NCBI GenBank assembly: GCA_902788995.1
Contig: CADAMO010000020.1
Location: forward strand, 1,565-34,090
DNA length: 32,526 bases
Source of the DNA: Oscillospiraceae bacterium
Lineage (GTDB): Bacteria; Bacillota; Clostridia; Oscillospirales; Acutalibacteraceae
Reading direction: 5' to 3'
The position numbers and the translations under genes were made by a program. Of the stretch, positions 21,561 through 30,000 are shown piece by piece. Position 1 is the stretch's first letter. Each line of letters begins with the position of its first letter. The notes below the pieces were generated by a model. It saw only the letters and a list, made by a program, of their open reading frames with translations. It was not told the DNA's origin and searched no databases.

Positions 21561-21880
21561 GGTTGTTCCTCTTGCTCTGATAGATGTGCTTCTTTTGCCA
21601 TGTCCCCGAATGGCTCCGGCCAATAGCGGAAATCCGGTTTCTCCTCCGGCAGCTCCGCCATCAGGCGGCAGAAGCCGCGCCATTTCCTGCCCATGTGGGC
21701 CTTCAGCGCCTCCGTGTTGACGGCGATCACGGACACGGGATCGGGCAGATCCGTCAGACAGTCTCGCAGCGCGTCCAGATTGCTGCCGTAATACGCCGGA
21801 AAATCCAGCGCGTCGGCAAACGCCCGGTGCAGGTCCTCCGGCGTCAGCAGTTTTTCTCCGTCCAAAAAAACGTACCTCAT
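21557..21880 (-). CDS. barstar-family ribonuclease inhibitor
   Basis: ATG at 21880-21878 follows GGGGAGGAATAGC and lies one base beyond the stop of the barnase-like gene, so translation is probably coupled. The 107-residue protein matches barstar over FPAYYGSNLDALRDCLTDL (27-45). The barnase-contacting residues are retained as Tyr30, Asn34, Asp36 and Asp40 (barstar Tyr29, Asn33, Asp35, Asp39), while Trp38 of barstar is Arg39. It has no signal peptide and should stay in the cytoplasm, blocking RNase that fails to be exported. The C-terminal part (WPEPFGDMAKEAHLSEQEEQP) is diverged from barstar. The inhibitor next to its RNase is the classical pairing. Confidence 0.92.
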   Translation of the reverse strand: MRYVFLDGEKLLTPEDLHRAFADALDFPAYYGSNLDALRDCLTDLPDPVSVIAVNTEALKAHMGRKWRGFCRLMAELPEEKPDFRYWPEPFGDMAKEAHLSEQEEQP

Positions 21881-21881
21881 G

Positions 21882-22496
21882 CTATTCCTCCCCGTACAGC
21901 AGGGTGAAGTGTTCATAGTGGTCTTCCGTATAGTAGATCAGCCCGTCGTTGGAAAATACGATCCGCTTGGCCCCGCGTTTCTTCGCCCCGAGGGTGTCGA
22001 TGTCGCATTCCGTATAGACCCGGTCCGGCGCTTCCGGCAGCAGCCCTTCATAGTTGCCGAAACGGTCGCCGCCGATTGCCTTGCCGGGGGCGTATTTCTC
22101 CAGACTGCCGCTGCTCCACCCCAGCTTTTTCGCCTCTTTTTTGGTGATGAAGTTGCCGGGCAGATGACCGTAGGTGTGGATATACAACGCCACTTCCTCT
22201 TTGGAATAATACCAGCCGTCCTCGTCGATGGCGGGCTGTGCCTGCGTTTCCGTCTCCGCTTCGGTCGGCGCTTCCGTTTCTTCCGCCTGTTCCTCCACTG
22301 TTTCCTCCGGCGGGGAATTGGCGTGAACGTCCGTGGGCGTTTCATCGGTCGGCGCGTCGCTGACGACGGTGATCTGAACGTCATTTTCCGCTTCGTCCGG
22401 CTGTGCCGCGGGCGTTCCCTGCAGCGGCGCGCAGGCCGTGAACAGCAGCGTCAGCGCCAGCAGGAGCGAGAGCAATACGGCGGTGATTCGTTTCAT
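21882..22496 (-). CDS. barnase-family guanyl-preferring RNase, predicted lipoprotein
   Basis: ATG at 22496-22494 follows AAAAAGGAGACGC and overlaps the upstream stop as ATGA. The 204-residue product has a signal peptide ending in a lipobox (LLFTAC, Cys22), an acidic Thr/Glu/Pro-rich linker (about 25-92), and a barnase domain (about 93-204). Barnase residues map well: Lys27 to Lys119 (FITKKEAKKLGW), Glu73 to Glu163 (YTECDID), Arg83/Arg87 to Arg174/Arg178, and His102 to His193 (TEDHYEHF). The catalytic set is complete, so it should cleave RNA after guanosine. A lipid anchor plus flexible linker would hold the RNase on the outer face of the membrane, unlike freely secreted barnase. Confidence 0.93.
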   Translation of the reverse strand: MKRITAVLLSLLLALTLLFTACAPLQGTPAAQPDEAENDVQITVVSDAPTDETPTDVHANSPPEETVEEQAEETEAPTEAETETQAQPAIDEDGWYYSKEEVALYIHTYGHLPGNFITKKEAKKLGWSSGSLEKYAPGKAIGGDRFGNYEGLLPEAPDRVYTECDIDTLGAKKRGAKRIVFSNDGLIYYTEDHYEHFTLLYGEE

Positions 22497-23218
22497 TTCT
22501 GCGTCTCCTTTTTGATGAAATACGGCCCGCAATCATCGGTTTCATGGGTTTTGATGTAGCTCCATGAGCGGTCCGCTGCGGTGACATAGATTTCGATCCG
22601 TCTGTCCAGCGCGGCGGCGGAATCGTCTTTTTCGTTCCGGGGTTCGTCTTCCTCGTCGGCAAAGGGCTCAAAGAAAACCGCGCCGGTATGGTCCTCCGCG
22701 TCATAGGCGGCGCGTGCCGCGTCGCCCTCCAGATAGGCCTCCCGTGGCAGCAGTTCCCACGAAAACACGTGCCAGATGAAATTGCCGCAGGACAGCACGT
22801 GTTTGTCCACTTGCTCCTGCGGGACCGTTCCGGCGAATTCCCGAACCCATTCTTTTTCGAAATCGCTGAAGGGCCGGGGTTGGGATTCTGCCATGCCGAT
22901 TTCGGTTTCATAGGTGGCGTATACGTTGCCCCGCTTCAGTTCCCAGTCGAACAGCTCATTAACGGAAAGCCGGTTCTTGGGGTAAAAATATACCTTCATC
23001 GGCGCATACACGCCCGCTTTTGCGATATCGTCGGAGGGATCGCTTTTTTCCCAGGCAAACGCGCGGTCCCATTTTACGATCTTGTACAACAGCGCCTTGA
23101 TCTCTCTGGTAGCGTCCTCATGCGTCACCACGGAAAACGGCGTCAACGACGCGGCAGCAGCCAGCGCAGCGGCTCCCGCCCCAATGATTTTGAGCAACTT
23201 CACGGTTTTTCTGTCCAT
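22493..23218 (-). CDS. DUF4275-like protein with N-terminal membrane anchor
   Basis: ATG at 23218-23216 follows GGGAGGAACC. The 241-residue protein starts with LLKIIGAGAAALAAAASLTPF, a signal peptide or anchor. The remainder has the features I associate with DUF4275: SCGNFIWHVFSWELLP, REAYLEGDAARAAYDAEDH, and the closing IEIYVTAADRSWSYIKTHE with CGPYF. Known DUF4275 proteins are uncharacterised and usually lack a signal. It overlaps the barnase start by ATGA and heads the operon, so its role may be tied to the RNase. The family call is from memory and moderately sure. Confidence 0.65.
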   Translation of the reverse strand: MDRKTVKLLKIIGAGAAALAAAASLTPFSVVTHEDATREIKALLYKIVKWDRAFAWEKSDPSDDIAKAGVYAPMKVYFYPKNRLSVNELFDWELKRGNVYATYETEIGMAESQPRPFSDFEKEWVREFAGTVPQEQVDKHVLSCGNFIWHVFSWELLPREAYLEGDAARAAYDAEDHTGAVFFEPFADEEDEPRNEKDDSAAALDRRIEIYVTAADRSWSYIKTHETDDCGPYFIKKETQK

Positions 23219-23380
23219 AACAGGTTCCTCCCATCAACACGCTCCGGCGATTTCAGCAGACATCGAAAGACAAAGCCCGTCGTCAAAAATTCTGTTATCT
23301 TCCACCATATTCCATGGGAGCGCCCGGAGGGCGGCTTCCGCCTTCCGGCTCACGTCTTCCGACTGAAACGGCGCTTTGCG
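23219..23380. other. 162-bp gap between the DUF4275-like operon and the HerA-like gene
   Basis: No gene is supported. A GC-rich imperfect hairpin (GGAGGGCGG / CCGCCTTCC, near 23326-23346) lies downstream of the HerA-like gene without a clear T run. A minus-strand TTGACG box occurs near 23278-23283 without a good -10 partner. Confidence 0.4.
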
Positions 23381-24946
23381 TCATCTTTTCAGCGTTCCGA
23401 ACAGGCCTCTCACCAGCTGTCGTCCCACTTCGCGGCCGATGGCGTTGGCGGCGGCGGACGCCGTCTTCCCCATGACCGAATTTTTCCTTTTGGTGGCGGC
23501 GGCCTTCTTTTCCCGCTCTTTTGCCTTGCGCTCGGCCTCTTTTTTCTTTTCTTCCGCCAGCCGCGCCTTTTCCTCGGCCTGCCGCGCTTTTTCTTCCTCT
23601 TTCGCCTTGCGGGCTTCTTCTTTTTCTCTGGCGGCTTCCTCCGCCTCCCGCTCGGCTTCCTCCATCTCGGCGGTGAGGATCTCATAGGCGGATTCCCGGT
23701 CGACGGCCTCGTCGTATTTGTCCTTCAGCGGGGAGTTGGCGATCATGGTGCCGATGACGGCGGGCTCCACGGCGTTCATGCTGCTCTTGGGCGGCAGAAT
23801 GTTGGCACGCTGCACGATGGTGGGCACGCCCTTTTCATCCAGCACGCTCACCAGCGCTTCGCCGGTGGCCAGCTCCTGCAGCACCGTCTCGGTGTCAAAG
23901 GCGTCGTTCTCCCGGAAGGACCTGGCGGCGGCGCGGATGGCCTTCTGCTCGTTGGGGGTGTAGGCGCGCAGGGCGTGCTGCACCCGGTTGCCGATCTGCG
24001 CCAGCACGGTCTCGGGGATATCCATGGGGTTCTGGGTGATGAACCAGACGGAAACGCCCTTGCTGCGGATCAGGCGCACTACCTGCTCCACCTTGTCGAT
24101 GATGGCCCTGGGGGCGTCCTTGAACAGCAGATGCGCCTCGTCGAAAAAGAACGCGATCTTCGGCTTGTCCAGGTCCCCGGCCTCGGGCAGCAGCTCATAC
24201 AGCTCGCTGAGCATCCACAGCAAGAACGTGCCGTAGAGCAGCGGGTGCTGGAAAAGCTCGCTGCATTCCATGATATTCATCACGCCGCGGCCATCCTCCG
24301 CCCAGTCGAACCAGTCGGCGATATCCAGCGCCGGTTCGCCGAAGAACAGGTCGCCGCCCTCGTCCTCAAGGGTCAGCAGCGCCCGCTGGATGGCCCCCAC
24401 GGTCTGTGGGGAGACGTTGCCGTAGCGCAGTTTATACTCGCTGCTGTTGTCCGCCACGTGCACCAGCATGCTGCGCAGGTCCTTCAGGTCCAGCAGCAGC
24501 AAGCCCTTGTCGTCGGCGATGCGGAACACGATCCGCAGCACGCCGCTCTGGGTGTCGTTCAGCCCCAAAAGCCGGGCGAGCAGCTCCGGCCCCATCTCGC
24601 TGACGGTGGTGCGCACCGGGTGGCCCAGCTTGCCGTAAACGTCAAAAAAGCGGACGGGGAAGGAGGTGTAGTCGAAATTCTCGATGCCCATGGTGTCGAT
24701 GGACCGGCGGATATGCTTGTTCTCGCACCCCGGCAGGCACATGCCGGAAACGTCGCCCTTGATATCGGCGATGAAGGTGGGCACGCCCATCTCGCTGAAG
24801 GATTCCGCCACCACCTTCAGGGTGACGGTTTTGCCGGTGCCGGTGGCCCCGGCGATCAGCCCGTGGCGGTTGGCCATGGCGGGCTCCAGATAAATTCTCT
24901 CGCTGCCCGTGGCCAGCCAGATCTTGCCGTTGTCTGACGTATACAT
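23381..24946 (-). CDS. HerA-like ATPase, DUF853/YjgR family
   Basis: ATG at 24946-24944 follows CAGGAGACTGAGAGT. The 521-residue product has Walker A GATGTGKT (33-40), Walker B IAFFFDEAH (264-272, with Asp269-Glu270), ADIKGDVSGMC (60-70), FITQNPMDIPETVLAQIGNR and QHALRAYTP, the normal YjgR/DUF853 signature. The last 120 residues are a long charged coiled coil (repeats of EEAREKEEARKAKEEEK) and a basic tail, an extension not always seen in YjgR. The family belongs to the FtsK/HerA translocase group and its cellular role is not established. No NurA nuclease is adjacent, so this is not a HerA-NurA pair. It is monocistronic with its own promoter. Confidence 0.93.
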   Translation of the reverse strand: MYTSDNGKIWLATGSERIYLEPAMANRHGLIAGATGTGKTVTLKVVAESFSEMGVPTFIADIKGDVSGMCLPGCENKHIRRSIDTMGIENFDYTSFPVRFFDVYGKLGHPVRTTVSEMGPELLARLLGLNDTQSGVLRIVFRIADDKGLLLLDLKDLRSMLVHVADNSSEYKLRYGNVSPQTVGAIQRALLTLEDEGGDLFFGEPALDIADWFDWAEDGRGVMNIMECSELFQHPLLYGTFLLWMLSELYELLPEAGDLDKPKIAFFFDEAHLLFKDAPRAIIDKVEQVVRLIRSKGVSVWFITQNPMDIPETVLAQIGNRVQHALRAYTPNEQKAIRAAARSFRENDAFDTETVLQELATGEALVSVLDEKGVPTIVQRANILPPKSSMNAVEPAVIGTMIANSPLKDKYDEAVDRESAYEILTAEMEEAEREAEEAAREKEEARKAKEEEKARQAEEKARLAEEKKKEAERKAKEREKKAAATKRKNSVMGKTASAAANAIGREVGRQLVRGLFGTLKR

Positions 24947-24981
24947 ACTCTCAGTCTCCTGTCGTTTTATAATCTCTTTTT

Positions 24982-25011
24982 ATTATATCCAAGAGGGGAA
25001 GGGCTTGTCAA
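24982..25011 (-). promoter_or_regulatory. sigma-A promoter of the HerA-like gene
   Basis: On the minus strand TTGACA (25011-25006) and TATAAT (24987-24982) are 18 bp apart. The -35 box overlaps the stop codon of the CotH-family pseudogene. Confidence 0.7.
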
Positions 25012-26808
25012 CGGCTCTTTCCCTGCCGTCTTTTCCGCTTCATGATCACAAACATGAATATCGCGATCACCAGCGCCGCTGCCGCAGCAGAGATGTAAAC
25101 AGCGGTATGACCGCCTTTGGGGGCTCGCTCTCCCGGCAGGCCGTTGCGTTCCAGCGTCTGAACGGCTTCATCAATATAAGCGTCCATGTCCCCATAGATC
25201 GCCGTCAGCGTTTCGATCCTTTCGTTGACGAAGTCCTGCAGCTCCACGTCCTTCTTTTGATTGATTGTATAGCCCCAGCGAACGCCGTCCATCGCGGCGG
25301 AAGCGCAGATCTCCTCAAAAAGCGCCGCCGTTTTTTCATTGAGCGAATCCGCCAGCACCTCTTTGAAACCGTCAAACCGTTCCGTCATCCGGTCGATAAA
25401 CTCTCTGTGGGAGAAAAACAGTTCAATAAACGATTGTTCCTGATAACTACCGATCTGGTGGCTGTTTCCGTATCGCGCCTGCGCCGAAACGTTGACGCTG
25501 TCCGGAGGCTGATCAGGCGTTTCCATGCTCTGGTCAAAATCCCACAGGGGGCCCATGTAAAACGTCTGCGAATCCTGCGGAAGATACAGATACCAGCTGG
25601 TGAAGCCTTTGTCCTGATTGGCGGTAAAATCATACAACAGCAGCCCGTCGATAAACGAATCCATGTCAAGATAGTCGCTGAAGTGCTTTCCCTGTTTGTT
25701 GACGCCGTCTTCCGAAAGCAGCGCCTCCTCCAGTTCGCCGTACAGGTCCGCGATATAGTTGATTTCACCCTGCGTGGCGTGCTTGGGCGAGTGAAGGATC
25801 AGGCTGACGCCGCTGTCGGTGACAAAACCGCTTTTTTCATCCGTAAGGGCGTCGCGGTACTCATATTCCAGCAGATAGCCGCCGGTGAGGTTTTCCGGCT
25901 CGTTGGGCACGTCGCACCAAACCCGGGTCGGCGACTTTTTTTCGTTCTGCATCCGCTTCGCTTCTGAAAGCAGCATACCGGGATTGGCCTCCTCGTTCGC
26001 TGCTTCAAGGTCGTTGATGGCGATGCGGTTTTTGCCGACTTCGATCCCGGTAACAGCCGTTGACGTAGAGATCGACAAAGGCGAAACCGACGGTATGGGG
26101 GAGCCTTGTCAGCTGAGCGGCGGAGTAGGCGATGGCGTTGCGCATCAGCGTCGGGTCCATGTTGTTGGAGGTCAGCACCCATTTTTTTGCGGCTTTCATT
26201 CCCAGCAGCCCGGTATCTTCCTCAAACTTGATCGTATAGCTCCGTTTTTCGTTTGAGCGCCAGCTGGAGTTGCCCCTGCCTTTGACGTAAGACAGCGCGG
26301 CGCTGTTCAGGGTGATCTCCCCGTTTTCCGCCACGGTAAGCCGACCCGGTTCTTTATAGGTCTTATCCGCATGAATGGCGTCAAGCGTTCCGCTGTCCGT
26401 TTCGAGATACAGGGACGGAAGATGGTCAGCTCCCATTACCCGCAGACCGTAGGTCGCTTCTTCCGTCGTGACGGTATAAACGCCGTCCTCGGAGAAAACG
26501 TCGGTCGTTTCCCCGGACGCAAGAGGCGTTCCGTTGACGGTCAGGGTATTTGACGGAAAGAAGACGACAAGGTTTTCCCTGTCGCATCCGGCGGGGAGAA
26601 ACAGGCAGAACGGGTCGTTCTCATAGCCGGATAGCTCCAATACCTCGACCCGGGCGTCGTCGGCGTCAAACGGCTGCACCTGCATTGCCAGTGAAGCTTG
26701 TTTTTCTGCGTCGGGAAACTGCGTTTCCGCTGACGCGTACTGTGCAAAAACAGGCAGCATGAGAAAGAATAACGTGAATGATAATAAAATAGATAATAAA
26801 TGTTTCAT
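25008..26808 (-). pseudogene. CotH-family protein gene broken by an out-of-frame deletion
   Basis: Two overlapping frames together make a CotH protein. The first (from ATG 26808) has a signal peptide (MKHLLSILLSFTLFFLMLPV, ending ASA), a beta-rich domain, and the CotH core YVKGRGNSSWRSNEKRSYTI, WVLTSNNMDPTLMRNAIAY and FVDLYVNGCYR, then leaves frame and stops in 26005-26007. The second frame resumes at IEVGKNRIAIND and runs to 25008, with LLLYDFTANQDKGF, YMGPLWDFDQSM, and a C-terminal membrane helix with basic tail. Between CYR and IEVGK the usual 'G-x-Y-x-x-T-E-K' residues are missing. About 20-26 bp, not a multiple of three, therefore appear deleted near 26046-26052. CotH proteins are atypical kinases that act on spore coat or surface proteins. 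A small assembly error is less likely because sequence is missing, not just shifted. Confidence 0.85.
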
Positions 26809-26814
26809 AACTGC

Positions 26815-26844
26815 ATTTTAACAAGCAACCGAAAGCGATGTCAA
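26815..26844 (-). promoter_or_regulatory. sigma-A promoter of the CotH-family gene, possibly leaderless
   Basis: On the minus strand TTGACA (26844-26839) and TAAAAT (26820-26815) are 18 bp apart. The -10 box ends only six bases before the ATG at 26808, and no ribosome binding site is visible, so the transcript would begin at or near the start codon. Confidence 0.6.
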
Positions 26845-27009
26845 TTGTTTTCTTGTTTTTTTGCATGTCGTAACAAAGTAATTGTCATTTTTTGTACATT
26901 TTTTTCTATTTTGCCGGTTGCTATTTTGTTTATATTCTATTACAATATAATATATATTTCTGTATGTATGACTCCGTATGGTTATTTCTGTTTGAAAGGA
27001 AGGCTCGCT
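26845..27009 (+). promoter_or_regulatory. AT-rich upstream region of the giant surface protein gene
   Basis: A TATAAT box lies at 26946-26951. A convincing -35 box at 16-18 bp is lacking; TTGCTA is at 26918-26923. The ribosome binding site GAAAGGAAGG precedes the ATG at 27010. Confidence 0.4.
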
Positions 27010-30000
27010 ATGATAAAAGTCACTCCCCAAACCAATTTCCTGCGCAGATCGCTGGCCCTTCTCCTGACCGTCGTCATGACGTTTGGGTATATAGGGTTGT
27101 TTGCCGATTTTGCGTATGCGGATAATAGTGGACGGATCCTGTCCTCCTGCTGGGACGATATCGTGATCGGCGTTCCGGAGACCGTTTACATGACGCCGCA
27201 GAACAACTACAATACCGCCACCACCAGCGTGAAGTATTACGTCAATAACACGGTGAGTTCTTCCGGCGGTATTTCGCTTGACCGGGAGAAATCCAAAACG
27301 GTCGGTAAGTTTTATATTTACAGCAAGTACATCAGCTCTGTAACAAGCGTTACCGTCAACGGCGCGTCGCTCGGAAGCTGGGGTACGACCAAAAGCGGGA
27401 ATCTGACCTATGACGATTCCTTTACCTTGACGCTTTCCAGTGGCATTTCTTCTTCACAGACGAAGACGCTGGAATGGACAATCACCTGCTCGATGACAGA
27501 CGGCACGACGGCGACCTTCTACGCCTATACGGTGGCCTACGCGCCGTATTTGTCCCCCGTCTTCGCTGCCGGTAAATGTAAGAATACCCGCGGCGGCAAC
27601 TCCTTCGGTTCCGGTTTGTCCTGGGTCAGCGGTATCCACGGCATCTCCACTGCCGGCGGTTATTATCCCTATAACAATTTTCTGCCTCTTCTTGGCGGGC
27701 CTACGCAGGGCGACGGTATCACCAGCCCCGACTCCTGGTTCAACGGCGGCCAGCAGTGCGGCCTGCCCACCAAGGGCGGTTGGTACACCAGCAAGGAATA
27801 CGGCTACAACTACGGCGACGAAACCCTGTGTGTGTTTGAGCGTTCCGGCGAAGCCTACATCAACGTGGATACCAGCCGTTACACCAACCTGAACCAGATC
27901 CCGAACCTCGACGGCGGTATCTACGTCACCGATAATGAAGGCGCCGGCACCGTTTGGGGCTATTGGGGCAAGCTGAACAACTGGGGCGACCGCATTCAGT
28001 CCGGCCGCAACTGGTACACCCGCAAAACTACCAACCCCAGTGAATACGACGCCAGCGTAGATATCTACGGCGGCGACCGCTGGACCAACCGCGGCCGTAA
28101 CTGGGCTATCCGGAACTGCGCCATGAATTCCGCCATCCCCAGCGGCTGGGTGGCCTTCCGCGGCGCCTTCGGCACCGACGGCAACGGTGACCGCTGCTTC
28201 TGTATCCTGGACAGCTACGTCAACTTCATTCAGGTCAACAAGGCCTCCTGGCGTTCCGCCGTTCAGACGGCGCAGAAATACGGGTTCCAGTCCGGCTGGT
28301 TCACCAACGCTTCCGATTTCAACAACTGGAAATCTTACCTGAAATCCGTCAGTGAGGCCGTCGGCAATCCCACCACCACCTCTTGCTCTACGACCAATCT
28401 GACCAATCAGACCAACACCCTCCGGACGGAGTATTCCGGAACAACAAACGGCGCGCAGGTCTACGATCTGGGCGTGGTAAAAGTGCTGAGCGATACCGGT
28501 GTTTTCAGCAATCAGTACAAAGTAATCAACATTTCCGGTGTATCGAATCCTGTCGAAACCGAGGCGATCCGCGCCGGTTATGCGCTGACCCTTAAAAATA
28601 CCTCTTATACAAATTATACTTACAAGGGCAATCTGCTCACGAAGAATCAAAAAGCGGCGAACGCAACGTTCACGAACGCCAACCTGAACACGGGGCTTGG
28701 CATCATCAGTACGGGCGCCAATGTCGAATATAAGCATATCACACAGACGCAGATTTCCAACAAGGAACATCAGCGCACGTTCTATTATCTGGGTAATGAC
28801 AAAACGGTGACGGTCGATCCCAATGGCGGCAGCTGGAACGGCAGTACCTCCACCACCAATGTCACCGGTTCGTTCAGCGGCACGTTCTCCCCGAAAGATC
28901 CGACCCGCACTGGATATACCTTTGCCGGATGGGAGATTTCAAGCGGCGGCGGCAGCCTCAGCGGCAAAACCTATACCTTCGGCGCCTCCAACGGCACGCT
29001 GCGCGCCAAGTGGAAGATCAATCAGTACTATCTTGATCTGAACGGTTGGGACAGCAGCACGAACGCTGCTGTAGGCAATATCAGCGGCAAGGGAACGGCG
29101 GACGTATATATCAACGGTTCCCAGGTCAAAAATGACGTTGCGGATTTCTATACGGAGTACGATTACGGTACTTCTTATGAAATCAAGGATATCAGACCTG
29201 CCAACGGTTACCACTACGTCGGCAACAGCCACGGTGCGGCATTGAGTGGTACAATTCCTGCCAGCCACGTTTCGGTGATTCTGGAATTTGCCGCGCATAC
29301 GTGGAACTCCGGAACGGTGACCACACAGCCCACCTGTACCACGGCAGGCGTAAAAACTTATACCTGTACGTTTACTGGCTGCGGTGCCACAAAGACGGAA
29401 AGCGTTGCAAAGTTGGGCCACAATCCTCAAAAAATCGCGGCGGTTGCAGCAACCTGTTTGGCGGCTGGTAATAATGAGTACTATAAGTGTACCCGCTGTA
29501 ACAAGTATTTCACTACCTCCGCCTGTACGACTGAAACGACGGAAGAGGCGCAGACGATCGCGAAGAAGCCCCACAGCTATACCGGAGCTATCAAGAATGA
29601 CAGCAACGGAGTGAACGGTACCCACAGCTTCAAGTGCGTCAACGGCTGTAACCAGTACGGCGGCGCTGTCACACACACGTGGAACAGCGGTTCCGTGACG
29701 ACGCGGCCCACCTGCACCGGCACGGGCGTCAAGACCTACACCTGTACGGTCAGCGGCTGCGGCGGTACCTATACGGAAACCGTCAACGCCAACGGTCATA
29801 CGGAAGTGATCGATGCGGCGGTCGCCCCGACCTGCACAGAAACCGGTTTGACAGAAGGAAAGCACTGTTCTGTCTGTAATACGGTTCTCGTTGCCCAGCA
29901 GACGGTCTCCGCCCTCGGTCATGCATGGGGCGACTGGACCGTCACCACCCAGCCCACCTGTACGGAAAAGGGCGTTGAGACCCGCGAGTGCTCCCGTTGC

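Noticed and set aside
23381..24946. HerA-like ATPase as part of a defence system
   Set aside because: DUF853/YjgR proteins are common housekeeping-type genes; no NurA, Sir2, nuclease or other defence partner is adjacent.
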